A stretch of DNA of 64,000 nucleotides from Variovorax sp037204085. Its GTDB lineage: Bacteria > Pseudomonadota > Gammaproteobacteria > Burkholderiales > Burkholderiaceae_C. The stretch lies in contig NZ_JBBCBW010000022.1 of NCBI RefSeq assembly GCF_037204085.1, positions 1-64,000 on the forward strand, written 5' to 3'. Numbering within the stretch: the first letter of the stretch is position 1; each line of letters starts with the position of its first letter. A program made the position numbers and the translations under genes. Below, piece after piece: positions 10,426 through 18,434 of this stretch. Under the pieces are notes generated by a model, which searched no databases, had not been told where the DNA came from, and worked only from the letters and a program-made list of their open reading frames with translations.

Positions 10426-11658
10426 ATGCCCGGCATGGTCGGAATCGAAGAAATCCGGCGCGCCGCGGCGCGTCTGCAGGGTCAGGTGCTCAATACGCCC
10501 TGCGTCGAGTCGCGCACGCTCTCGGAGATCGTGGGCGCGCAGGTCTACCTGAAGTTCGAGAACCTGCAGTTCACATCCTCGTTCAAGGAACGCGGGGCGT
10601 GCAACAAGCTGGTCGATCTTTCGGAGAACGGACCCGCGGGCGACGGCAAGGAAACCGCGCGCTGTGTCATTGCCATGTCGGCCGGCAACCATGCCCAGGG
10701 TGTGGCCTATCACGCGCAGCGGCTCGGCCTGCGCGCGCTCATCGTGATGCCGCGCTTCACGCCCGGCGTAAAGATAGAGCGCACGCGCGGCTTTGGTGCC
10801 GAAGTGGTGCTGCACGGCGACACGCTGGATGCGGCGCGGGCGCATGCGCTGGAACTGGCCGAGCGCGAAGGCCTGACCTTCGTACATCCCTATGACGACG
10901 AGGCCATCATCGCGGGCCAGGGAACGGTGGCGCTCGAAATGCTCGACGCGGTGCCCGATCTCGACGCACTGGTGGTGTCGGTCGGCGGCGGCGGGCTGAT
11001 TGCCGGCATGGCCGTTGCGGCGCGCGACCGCCGGCCCGGCATCGAGATCGTCGGCGTGCAGACCACGCGCTTTCCGGGCATGGTGAATGCCGTGAAGGGC
11101 ACGCAGCATCTGCAGGGCAAGAGCACCATCGCCGAAGGCATTGCGGTCGGAACGCCGGGCGTGCTCACGCGCGAAATCATCGCCAAACATGTGGACGACC
11201 TGCTGCTGGTCGACGAAGGCGACATCGAGCAAGGCGTGCTGATGCTGCTCGAAATCGAAAAAACGCTGGTCGAAGGCGCCGGCGCGGCGGGCCTTGCGGC
11301 GCTGATCCGGCACCCTGAGCGCTTCAGGGGCAAGCGCGTGGGGCTGGTGCTTTCGGGCGGAAACATCGATCCGCTGCTGCTCGCGGCCATCATCGAACGC
11401 GGCATGGTGAGGGCCGGCCGGCTGGCGCGCGTGCGGGTGAGCGCCCGCGATGTGCCGGGCTCATTGGCCCAGATTACGGCCACTGTGGCGGAAGCGGGCG
11501 CTAACGTCGATGAGGTTCATCATCAACGGGCGTTTACCATGCTGGCAGCGCAGAATGTCGATATCGAACTGGTGCTGCAGACCCGCGGACGGGCGCATCT
11601 GGCCAGCGTGCTGGGCGCGCTGCACGACGCGGGCTTCGAGGCCGAAGAGCAGCACTGA
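10426..11658 (+). CDS. Threonine ammonia-lyase (PLP, single ACT domain)
   Basis: A 410-residue enzyme that deaminates L-threonine (or serine) to 2-oxobutyrate (or pyruvate). The PLP lysine is Lys54 in SSFKERGA; the Asn loop (SAGNHAQG) and the phosphate-binding glycine loop (VGGGGLIAGM) are present. A single ACT domain occupies the last 75 residues or so, where biosynthetic IlvA of E. coli has two; one ACT fits the shorter catabolic or weakly regulated type. A second ATG nine bases in (10435) is possible. It is divergent from the AAA gene across 107 bases with no strong operator visible. Confidence 0.93.
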   Translation: MPGMVGIEEIRRAAARLQGQVLNTPCVESRTLSEIVGAQVYLKFENLQFTSSFKERGACNKLVDLSENGPAGDGKETARCVIAMSAGNHAQGVAYHAQRLGLRALIVMPRFTPGVKIERTRGFGAEVVLHGDTLDAARAHALELAEREGLTFVHPYDDEAIIAGQGTVALEMLDAVPDLDALVVSVGGGGLIAGMAVAARDRRPGIEIVGVQTTRFPGMVNAVKGTQHLQGKSTIAEGIAVGTPGVLTREIIAKHVDDLLLVDEGDIEQGVLMLLEIEKTLVEGAGAAGLAALIRHPERFRGKRVGLVLSGGNIDPLLLAAIIERGMVRAGRLARVRVSARDVPGSLAQITATVAEAGANVDEVHHQRAFTMLAAQNVDIELVLQTRGRAHLASVLGALHDAGFEAEEQH

Positions 11659-11747
11659 AGGGGCCCTGGCAAGCCCCTAGACCGCCGGGCCCGGGCCCAT
11701 CGGTAAAATGCCCGCAGTTTTGTATTTGTGTATTCGAGGTACTTTCA

Positions 11748-11900
11748 ATGTCCAACCCTACGCCCGTCGAGCCGCACCACGCGGCCGCCGTTGAAAAAGA
11801 CGCCGTCGAATCGGTCGTGCACCTGATGCCGCTCGTCCTGCCGCTGGCCGGCGGCGTGCTGATGCTTTTGCTTGCATCCATCGCTGTCTATTTGGCCTGA
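11748..11900 (+). CDS. Small single-pass membrane protein, 50 residues
   Basis: An ATG at 11748 with GAGGT eight bases upstream opens a 50-codon frame ending in TGA. The first half is polar (VEPHHAAAVEKDAVES). Residues about 26-49 form one hydrophobic helix (PLVLPLAGGVLMLLLASIAVY), so an inner-membrane microprotein is likely. It sits between threonine ammonia-lyase and PEP carboxykinase on the same strand, 89 bases after the former. I do not recognise a family. Support rests on the ribosome site, the clean transmembrane segment and the position. Confidence 0.6.
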   Translation: MSNPTPVEPHHAAAVEKDAVESVVHLMPLVLPLAGGVLMLLLASIAVYLA

Positions 11901-11920
11901 CAGGCATTAGCGTCTTCGTC

Positions 11921-11940
11921 CGCGGGCTTTGCGGCCCGCG
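11921..11940 (+). other. GC-rich hairpin in the pckG leader
   Basis: CGCGGGC (11921-11927) pairs with GCCCGCG (11934-11940) around a six-base loop, just after the small membrane-protein gene and 106 bases before the pckG start. There is no T-run, so it is not a typical intrinsic terminator. It may protect an mRNA end or attenuate read-through. Confidence 0.4.
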
Positions 11941-12045
11941 TTGACGCAGTCTCCCAACGCGAAACGTTTTCTCAAACGGACCTCCGTGCCTCGATGGCGC
12001 GGCGTCCCGTTCGGAAAGACGATTTTTCAACTTAGGAGATTTCCG

Positions 12046-13914
12046 ATGAACGCACCCACGATGCAGGGCCTTGCCATTCAGGCACCCTCATACGTCAAGA
12101 ACGCAAAACTGATTGCCTGGGTGGCCGATATGGCCGCGCTTTGCAAACCCGAGGCCATCTACTGGTGCGACGGCAGCAAGGAAGAGTACGACCGCCTGTG
12201 CCAGAAACTGGTCGACGCGGGTACCTTCAAGAAGCTCAACCCGGCCAAGCGCCCCAACTCCTTTCTCGCGGCTTCCGACCCGAGCGACGTCGCACGCGTC
12301 GAAGACCGCACGTTCATCTGCTCCGAAAAGAAGGAAGACGCCGGCCCCACCAACAACTGGATGGCCCCGGCCGAGATGCGCGCCACGCTGCAGCCGCTGT
12401 TCGACGGCTGCATGAAGGGCCGCACGATGTACGTGGTGCCTTTCAGCATGGGCCCGCTCGGCTCGCCCATTGCGCACATCGGCATCGAGCTTTCCGACTC
12501 GCCCTACGTGGCGGTCAACATGAAGATCATGACCCGCATGGGCAAGGCCGTGTACGAAGTGCTCGGCGCCGACGGCGAGTTCGTGCCCTGCGTGCACACG
12601 GTGGGCGCGCCCCTGGAGCCCGGCCAGAAGGACGTGACCTGGCCCTGCAACAAGACGAAGTACATCGTTCACTACCCCGAAACGCGCGAGATCTGGAGCT
12701 ACGGCTCGGGCTACGGCGGCAATGCGCTGCTGGGCAAGAAGTGCTTTGCGCTGCGCATCGCCTCCACCATGGGCCGCGACGAGGGCTGGCTGGCCGAACA
12801 CATGCTCATCCTGGGCGTGACCTCGCCCCAGGGCAAGAAGTACCACGTGGCTGCCGCGTTCCCGTCGGCCTGCGGCAAGACCAACTTCTCGATGCTGGTG
12901 CCGCCGGCCGGCTTCGACGGCTGGCAAGTGACCACCATCGGCGACGACATCGCCTGGATCAAGCCCGGCAAGGATGGCCGCATGTACGCCATCAACCCCG
13001 AGGCGGGCTACTTCGGCGTGGCCCCCGGCACCAACCTCAAGACCAACCCCAACTGCCTGAAGAGCCTGGACCGCGACGTGATCTTCACCAACGTGGCGCT
13101 CACCGATGACGGCGACGTGTGGTGGGAAGGCCTGGAAGACGACGTGCCCGGCAAGAAGCTGCCCGAGCACCTGATCGACTGGCAGGGCAAGGACTGGACG
13201 CCGCAGATCGCCAAGGAAACCGGCGCCAAGGCCGCGCACCCGAACTCGCGCTTTACCGTGGCCGCCACCAACAACCCGGCGCTCGACCCGGCCTGGGACG
13301 ATCCGGCCGGCGTGCCGATCGACGCTTTCATCTTCGGCGGCCGCCGCTCGACCACGGTGCCGCTGGTGACCGAAGGCCGCAACTGGACCGAAGGCGTCTA
13401 CATGGCCGCCACCATGGGCTCGGAAACCACCGCCGCCATCGTCGGCCAGGTGGGCGTGGTGCGCCGCGATCCGTTCGCCATGCTGGCCTTCATGGGCTAC
13501 AACATGAGCGACTACTTCCAGCATTGGCTCGACCTGGGCAAGAAGCTGGAAGCGTCGGGCGCCAAGCAGCCGAAGATCTACACCACCAACTGGTTCCGCA
13601 AGGGTCCGGACGGCAAGTTCGTGTGGCCGGGCTACGGCGAGAACATGCGCGTGCTCAAGTGGATCATCGACCGCATCGAAGGCAAGGCCGAGGGCGTGGA
13701 CCATGTCTTCGGCGTGAGCCCGCGCTACGAAGACCTGAACTGGACCGGCCTGGATTTCAGCGCCGAGCAGTACGCCACCGTCACCAACATCGACAAGGCC
13801 GCGTGGCAGGCCGAACTGAAGCTGCACACCGAACTGTTCGAACAGCTGGCGCACCACCTGCCGAAGGAACTGCCTGAAACGAAGGCAGCCATCGAGCAGC
13901 GCCTGGCGGCCTGA
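12046..13914 (+). CDS. pckG: Phosphoenolpyruvate carboxykinase (GTP)
   Basis: A 622-residue enzyme converting oxaloacetate and GTP to phosphoenolpyruvate, GDP and CO2, the entry step of gluconeogenesis from C4 acids. The GTP-type signature is clear: P-loop AFPSACGKTN (271-280), metal-binding GDDIAW (299-304), and the downstream FGGRR. The ATG at 12046 follows TAGGAGA at good spacing, so the open frame back to 11929 is not used. The length is that of the GTP family (about 600-640) rather than the ATP family. A strong terminator follows at 13951-13976. Gluconeogenic need fits the many acid-degrading modules here. Confidence 0.97.
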   Translation: MNAPTMQGLAIQAPSYVKNAKLIAWVADMAALCKPEAIYWCDGSKEEYDRLCQKLVDAGTFKKLNPAKRPNSFLAASDPSDVARVEDRTFICSEKKEDAGPTNNWMAPAEMRATLQPLFDGCMKGRTMYVVPFSMGPLGSPIAHIGIELSDSPYVAVNMKIMTRMGKAVYEVLGADGEFVPCVHTVGAPLEPGQKDVTWPCNKTKYIVHYPETREIWSYGSGYGGNALLGKKCFALRIASTMGRDEGWLAEHMLILGVTSPQGKKYHVAAAFPSACGKTNFSMLVPPAGFDGWQVTTIGDDIAWIKPGKDGRMYAINPEAGYFGVAPGTNLKTNPNCLKSLDRDVIFTNVALTDDGDVWWEGLEDDVPGKKLPEHLIDWQGKDWTPQIAKETGAKAAHPNSRFTVAATNNPALDPAWDDPAGVPIDAFIFGGRRSTTVPLVTEGRNWTEGVYMAATMGSETTAAIVGQVGVVRRDPFAMLAFMGYNMSDYFQHWLDLGKKLEASGAKQPKIYTTNWFRKGPDGKFVWPGYGENMRVLKWIIDRIEGKAEGVDHVFGVSPRYEDLNWTGLDFSAEQYATVTNIDKAAWQAELKLHTELFEQLAHHLPKELPETKAAIEQRLAA

Positions 13915-13950
13915 CGCTCCCCACCGTGCGGCGCAAGCCGCACTAACGAA

Positions 13951-13976
13951 AAAAAGCCGCCCAAGGGCGGCTTTTT
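13951..13976. terminator. Bidirectional intrinsic terminator
   Basis: GCCGCCC (13956-13962) and GGGCGGC (13965-13971) pair around an AA loop, flanked by A5 on the left and T5 on the right. It can end pckG on the plus strand and the 183-residue membrane-protein gene on the minus strand. Confidence 0.9.
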
Positions 13977-14008
13977 CATGACTCGGCTAACAGGAAGCGA
14001 TCGATGGA

Positions 14009-14560
14009 TCAGTAGTAGCGCGAGCTGTTCATGCGGCGCATGGCTTCGTAGAGCGTAGGCATGCGGGCGTCGTTGTTGACACGTGCGGCCTTGCGGGCCA
14101 CGGCGTCGACCTTGGCGACGGTTGCGGTGGAAGCCTTGCCTTCCGACTGCTGGCGCCAGACGGCGGCTTGCAGTTCTTGCATCACGCGGGGGTCGCTGTG
14201 CGCGGTGGCAAGAAACCGGGCGTCGGCGCGATCGGCGGCACGGCGCTTGGCTGCTGCGTTCCACAGGCTTGCAATCTTGGAGGCCGGGCTGCGCAGCGAG
14301 CTGGCAAACAGCGCGATGCCCGCGAAGACGGCGCCGCAGAGCACGGCCCAGGCGGCGAGCAGCGCGCCTTCGTCCCAGGTGGAAACGAGCTTGTCGCCCA
14401 CCACCAGAACCGCCGCGATCACGGCGACGACGAGCAGCGCGATCAGCGGACGCGAACCGCTGGCGCCGGCACGGGCGGCCTTGATCTGGCCGAACAGGAT
14501 CTCGGCGCGCTGGACGCCGGGATGGGAAGTAGGTTGGTCAACGTGGACAAAGCTGGTCAT
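14009..14560 (-). CDS. Two-helix membrane protein of unknown function
   Basis: A 183-residue protein with hydrophobic helices at about 38-55 and 65-86, a short basic N-terminus, and a C-terminal soluble tail of about 95 charged, Ala-rich residues ending in RMNSSRYY. The ATG at 14560 has GGAGGG nine bases upstream. I recognise no enzyme motif. Its upstream region carries the element TAGGGTAACCCCTA (minus-strand reading), which also precedes the 57-residue gene on the other side of the LysR gene. This suggests that the two unknown genes form one regulatory unit. Confidence 0.75.
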   Translation of the reverse strand: MTSFVHVDQPTSHPGVQRAEILFGQIKAARAGASGSRPLIALLVVAVIAAVLVVGDKLVSTWDEGALLAAWAVLCGAVFAGIALFASSLRSPASKIASLWNAAAKRRAADRADARFLATAHSDPRVMQELQAAVWRQQSEGKASTATVAKVDAVARKAARVNNDARMPTLYEAMRRMNSSRYY

Positions 14561-14607
14561 GGTGATCCCTCCGTGGGATGAGTGGCTTGATGCCGATGGG
14601 GGAATAT

Positions 14608-14621
14608 TAGGGGTTACCCTA
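14608..14621 (-). promoter_or_regulatory. Shared promoter motif, copy 1
   Basis: On the minus strand this reads TAGGGTAACCCCTA, followed at once by ATATT. It is a 5-base dyad (TAGGG / CCCTA) ending 47 bases before the start of the 183-residue membrane-protein gene. A near-identical element lies at 15886-15900 at almost the same distance from another start. On the plus side it lies 46 bases before the LysR gene. Confidence 0.55.
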
Positions 14622-14667
14622 GTGTTCCGCCACTTTATCTTTCTGATGTTTATCATTCACAACGCTG

Positions 14668-15648
14668 ATGGACGTCAACTTTCGCACGCTCGACCTCAAC
14701 CTGCTCCGCGTCTTCGACGAGGTGATGGCGGAGCGCAACCTCACGCGCGCGGCGCGCAACCTGTCGATCACCCAGCCGGCGGTGAGCAATGCGCTGCGCC
14801 GCCTGCGCGACGTGCTCGGCGACGAACTGGTGAGCCGATCGGGCGCGGGCGTGGAGCCGACGCCGCGCGCGCTGGCGCTCTGGCCCACCGTGCGAGACGC
14901 CCTGCGGCAGCTGCAGCACACGCTGGCGCCGGGCGAGTTCGATGCCGCCACCGCGGACACCACCTTCCTCCTGGCCATGGCCGACGCCACCGCCGCCGAA
15001 CTCATTCCGGGGTTGGTGCAAATCGTGGAGAAGGAAGCGCCCGCTATCTCGCTGCGCGTTCTGCCGCTTACAACCCGCGATCCGCGGCGAATGCTCGAGC
15101 AGGAAGAAGTCGACATGGCGATCGGCTACTTTCCGGCCGTGATCGCCAGCTTGGCGGCACGCGGGCAATCGGGCGTGGGGGTGGCCTTCGAGACCCAGCG
15201 GCTCTACCTGGGCCAGTATGTGTGCGTGATGCGCCGCGGCCATCCGCTGGCGGATGCACCGCTCACCCTCGACGACTACTGTGCCGCCCGGCACCTGCTG
15301 GTGAGCTTTTCGGGCCGGCCCTACGGCTTTATCGACCAGACGCTGGGCGCCATGGGCCGGGAGCGGCGCATCGTGGTGACGGTGAACCAGTTTTTCACGG
15401 CCGGCCGCGTGGTCGCCAATTCAGACCTGCTCACGGTGCTGCCGCGGCATTTTGTAACCGTGACCGGCATCGACGACCAGTTGGTGCTGCGCGACCTGCC
15501 CTTCGACCAGCCGATGGTGCACGTCGACGCCATCTGGCACCGGCGCGCACAGCACCTGCATTCGCACGAATGGCTGCGCACCGCGCTGTTGCGCTCCGCC
15601 GCGGCGGCTTTTGCGGATTCGATCCTCGGGCAGAAGGTGCCCGGGTGA
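14668..15648 (+). CDS. LysR-family transcriptional regulator
   Basis: A 326-residue regulator. The N-terminal winged helix-turn-helix is clear (LTRAARNLSITQPAVSNALRR at about 24-44), followed by a periplasmic-binding-protein-like effector domain. The DLNLL start and long effector domain place it near the NodD/PnbR-like branch. It lies between two minus-strand genes of unknown function that share a promoter motif, one copy of which falls in this gene's own divergent promoter region, so those two genes are its most obvious targets. A hairpin terminator overlaps its stop codon. Confidence 0.93.
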   Translation: MDVNFRTLDLNLLRVFDEVMAERNLTRAARNLSITQPAVSNALRRLRDVLGDELVSRSGAGVEPTPRALALWPTVRDALRQLQHTLAPGEFDAATADTTFLLAMADATAAELIPGLVQIVEKEAPAISLRVLPLTTRDPRRMLEQEEVDMAIGYFPAVIASLAARGQSGVGVAFETQRLYLGQYVCVMRRGHPLADAPLTLDDYCAARHLLVSFSGRPYGFIDQTLGAMGRERRIVVTVNQFFTAGRVVANSDLLTVLPRHFVTVTGIDDQLVLRDLPFDQPMVHVDAIWHRRAQHLHSHEWLRTALLRSAAAAFADSILGQKVPG

Positions 15649-15665
15649 CCCACCGCGGGTTTTTT
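15640..15665 (+). terminator. Intrinsic terminator of the LysR gene
   Basis: CCCGGGTG (15640-15647) pairs with CACC-g-CGGG (15651-15659) with one bulged base, then T6 (15660-15665). The stem overlaps the LysR stop codon and the T-run overlaps the stop of the convergent small gene. Confidence 0.65.
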
Positions 15666-15837
15666 AGCGAATGACGGAGAGCCAGGCGCTGGCTGCAACG
15701 CGCAGTTCCTGCGCCTGGTGGGCGTCGAGGCCGGCACGGGCGTCGGCGCTTTCCATCAGCGCGGCGGCGTGGCTGACCGAGGCGTTGGCATTGGAGGAAC
15801 GGAAGAAACGGGCCACTTGGGCAATGAGGCTGAACAT
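15664..15837 (-). CDS. Small conserved-looking protein, 57 residues
   Basis: A 57-residue protein from the ATG at 15837; a TTG at 15882 would add fifteen residues but falls beside the promoter motif and is unlikely. It begins MFSLIAQVARFFRSS and ends QELRVAASAWLSVIR, a short amphipathic start followed by an Ala-rich helical body. There is no strong ribosome site. I recognise no function. It converges tail to tail with the LysR gene. The element upstream matches that of the 183-residue membrane-protein gene. Confidence 0.6.
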   Translation of the reverse strand: MFSLIAQVARFFRSSNANASVSHAAALMESADARAGLDAHQAQELRVAASAWLSVIR

Positions 15838-15885
15838 GACAGTGCGCTGCTCTTGGCTGCGCTGGAGTGGTTGATGTACCAAGAA

Positions 15886-15900
15886 TAGGGGTTATCCCTA
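15886..15900 (-). promoter_or_regulatory. Shared promoter motif, copy 2
   Basis: On the minus strand this reads TAGGGATAACCCCTA followed by TTCT. It differs from copy 1 by one inserted base in the spacer. It ends 48 bases before the ATG of the 57-residue gene, against 47 for copy 1. The matched spacing and orientation argue for a shared promoter or operator rather than chance. Confidence 0.55.
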
Positions 15901-15962
15901 ATATTGAAAGCCCCACTTCATGCGCTTTATGCATGGGCTCATTCCCCTAGACTGGCCGCACG

Positions 15963-16769
15963 ATGAAGCTGCAACTGCTCTCCGACCTGCACCTGGAGTC
16001 CCATCCCCGCTTCCAGGCCGAGCCGGTGCCCGGCGCCGACATGCTGGTGCTGGCGGGCGACATCGGCTCCTACCAGGAAGGCTCCCGCCTGACGGACCCA
16101 GACTTCGGCCTTGGCCGTTTTTCGCCCCGCAACGGCTGGCCGGTGCCCGTGATCTACGTGCCGGGCAACCACGAGTACGACAACACCGATTTCGACGCGA
16201 CCCATGAGCGCCTGCGCTCGCTTTGCAGCGAGCTCGACATCCTGTGGCTGGAGCGCGAGACGGCCGTCATCGGCGGCATCCGCTTCATCGGCACCACGCT
16301 CTGGGCCGACTTCGACGCACTGGTGACCCCCACCGACGGCTTGGCCGATGCGCTCAAGAAGCGCGGCAAGGCCATGCGTGCCGCCGACTTCTACCTGGAA
16401 AAGGCCGCCACGGTGCGAGGCGGCCAGCCGTTCATGGCCGGCGCAATGCGCGAGCAGGCCCTGCTGTGCCAAGCGTGGCTCGAGCAGGCGCTGACCGAGC
16501 CTTTCGACGGGACCACGGTCGCCATCACGCATTTCGCGCCGAGCCTTGCCAGCGCCGATCCGCGCTACGGCCTCACGCCGGGTACCGCGGGCTTCTGCAA
16601 TTCGCTCGATGCGCTGCTTCCCCGCGCCCAGCTGTGGCTGCACGGCCATTTGCACTGCCCGTTCGACTACGTGAAGGACGGCTGCCGCGTGGTCGCCAAT
16701 CCGCTCGGCTACAAGGGCAAGGGCGAACAAGACGGCTTTCGGCCCGGCCTGCTGATCGAAGTGGCCTGA
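15963..16769 (+). CDS. Calcineurin-like metallophosphoesterase
   Basis: A 268-residue cytoplasmic protein with the full two-metal set: DLHLE (Asp8, His10), GDIG (Asp33), GNHEY (about 69-72), THFAPS and the C-terminal HGHLH. This subfamily of short metallophosphoesterases has members acting on phosphodiesters or nucleotides; the substrate cannot be told from the sequence. The ATG at 15963 is preceded by no strong ribosome site. It converges with the phospholipase-D-type gene with only 7 bases between stops. Confidence 0.9.
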   Translation: MKLQLLSDLHLESHPRFQAEPVPGADMLVLAGDIGSYQEGSRLTDPDFGLGRFSPRNGWPVPVIYVPGNHEYDNTDFDATHERLRSLCSELDILWLERETAVIGGIRFIGTTLWADFDALVTPTDGLADALKKRGKAMRAADFYLEKAATVRGGQPFMAGAMREQALLCQAWLEQALTEPFDGTTVAITHFAPSLASADPRYGLTPGTAGFCNSLDALLPRAQLWLHGHLHCPFDYVKDGCRVVANPLGYKGKGEQDGFRPGLLIEVA

Positions 16770-16776
16770 GCACGCG

Positions 16777-18360
16777 CTACAGCAGCTCTTCGCCGACGAT
16801 CGGCAGCAGCAGCCAGTTCTTGAAGCGCAGCCAGAGAAACTCGCCCGGCTCGTCCTCGTGGACGATGTCGCCGCCGGCATCGTCGTATTCCAGCCATTGC
16901 ACGCGGCGGCCGTTGGGCCCGAGCCGCAGCCGGTAGCCCAGGCTCACGCGGCCCTTGCTCAAGAGCTTTTCGTAGTCGGCCACCAGTTCCGGGCTGTCGA
17001 TCACGAGCCCCATCTCGGTATTGACCGCCGCGGAGCGATGGTCGAGGTTCATCGAGCCGACGAAGAAACGCTGGTCGTCGATCACCGCGATCTTGGCGTG
17101 CAGCCGGCTGATCGACTGGCCGAAGTCGCCGAAATGCCCCGAGCGCCCGGAGAGCATTGGCGCAATCTCGTAGATGCTGACGCCGATCTTCAGCATGTCG
17201 GCTCGATAGCGTTCGTAGCCCGCGTAGGCCAGCGGCTCGTCGGTGGCGCCCAGCGAGTTGGTCACCACGGTGATGCGCCCTCCCCGTGCGATGGCCGCCT
17301 TCATCATGGCCATGCCGCGCGTGCCGGGAATGAAGTACGGCGAGGCGATCTTGACCTCATGTCTGGCCGAATTGATGACGCCCAGCGCCCCCTCGTTCAC
17401 GCTGCCCGCATAGGCCGCCTCGGGCGCGCGCGTGATCTTGGCGGGGTCGTCCACAAACAGCGTGAACGGCGCCCAGCGCAGGTCGATCTTGCCGGTGGTG
17501 AGCTGCTCGCCCACCGGCGACCTGTCCATCACGTCGCGCTGGCGAATCGGCACATCGGGCTGCGCCGTGCCGGCAATGGCGTCGAAGCGCTTCTGCGCCT
17601 CGTCCGCCGTCATGCGAAGCGGCGCAATGCGCTCGATGGGCCACGCATGCTCGCTGTTCCAGTAGCGGTCGAAGCCCTCGGACATCTGGCGCACCACCGG
17701 CCCGCTGGAGAGCACGTCCATGTCGATGAAGTTTGCCGCCGTGCCGCGCATGAAGTATTCGTTGGCGATGTTGCGCCCGCCCGAGACGGCAAAGCTGTTG
17801 TCGGCCACCAGGAGCTTGTTGTGCATGCGGTGGTTGATGCGGCCGAAATCCGCAATCGAGAGCAGGAGCCGCAGCGCGAGCGAGCCGGCCCGCGAAGGCA
17901 GCGGGTTGAACAGCCGCACCTCGACATTCGGAAAGGCCGAGAGCGTGCCGAACACCTCGTCCTCGCCCGACGTGTAGAGGTCGTCCACCAGGAGGCGCAC
18001 CCGGACGCCGCGCGACGCCGCGTCGCGCAGTTCGCGCAGCAGCAGCAGGCCGACGTCGTCGTTCTGGATCAGGTAGTACTGCACGTCGAGCGACTTCTCG
18101 GCGTGCCGTGCCAGCGAAATGCGGGCGTCGAAGGCGAATGCCGCTTCCGGCAGCAGCCGAAAGCCCGACTGCGATGCCGCCGCGTCGGGCGCGGCCGCCC
18201 GCACCAGCTGGCCGAGCGCGGTGCCGGCCACGTCGGTGATGGCCGCAGTGGGCGTGCGCGGCTGCGGCGGCGGCAGGCCCACGCAACCCGCCAGCCACGC
18301 CGAGGCCATGGCAACCCACACCAAGGCCGCGAGCCGGCGGATCAGCAAAGTGGCTGTCAT
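16777..18360 (-). CDS. Phospholipase D / cardiolipin synthase-type lipoprotein
   Basis: A 527-residue lipoprotein (lipobox LAGC, Cys26) with two HKD motifs: His180-x-Lys182-x4-Asp187 and His421-x-Lys423-x4-Asp428, both complete, followed by a GGRN or GSMN stretch. Such duplicated-HKD enzymes exchange or hydrolyse phosphodiester bonds, including cardiolipin synthesis by ClsC-type proteins; the lipid anchor puts this one at the membrane surface facing the periplasm. The start at 18360 gives the signal peptide; an upstream ATG at 18414 would bury it. It is divergent from the SpmA/SpmB fusion. Confidence 0.9.
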   Translation of the reverse strand: MTATLLIRRLAALVWVAMASAWLAGCVGLPPPQPRTPTAAITDVAGTALGQLVRAAAPDAAASQSGFRLLPEAAFAFDARISLARHAEKSLDVQYYLIQNDDVGLLLLRELRDAASRGVRVRLLVDDLYTSGEDEVFGTLSAFPNVEVRLFNPLPSRAGSLALRLLLSIADFGRINHRMHNKLLVADNSFAVSGGRNIANEYFMRGTAANFIDMDVLSSGPVVRQMSEGFDRYWNSEHAWPIERIAPLRMTADEAQKRFDAIAGTAQPDVPIRQRDVMDRSPVGEQLTTGKIDLRWAPFTLFVDDPAKITRAPEAAYAGSVNEGALGVINSARHEVKIASPYFIPGTRGMAMMKAAIARGGRITVVTNSLGATDEPLAYAGYERYRADMLKIGVSIYEIAPMLSGRSGHFGDFGQSISRLHAKIAVIDDQRFFVGSMNLDHRSAAVNTEMGLVIDSPELVADYEKLLSKGRVSLGYRLRLGPNGRRVQWLEYDDAGGDIVHEDEPGEFLWLRFKNWLLLPIVGEELL

Positions 18361-18434
18361 GGCCTGCACTGTAGCCCGCGGCGGGCGCCAGCGGAGCCCT
18401 ATGATCGACGCCACAAAAAAGGGAAAGAACGCGC

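Noticed and set aside
12088..13857. A 589-codon minus-strand frame opposite pckG
   Set aside because: Mirror of a strongly conserved enzyme gene; it shows no start site or family.
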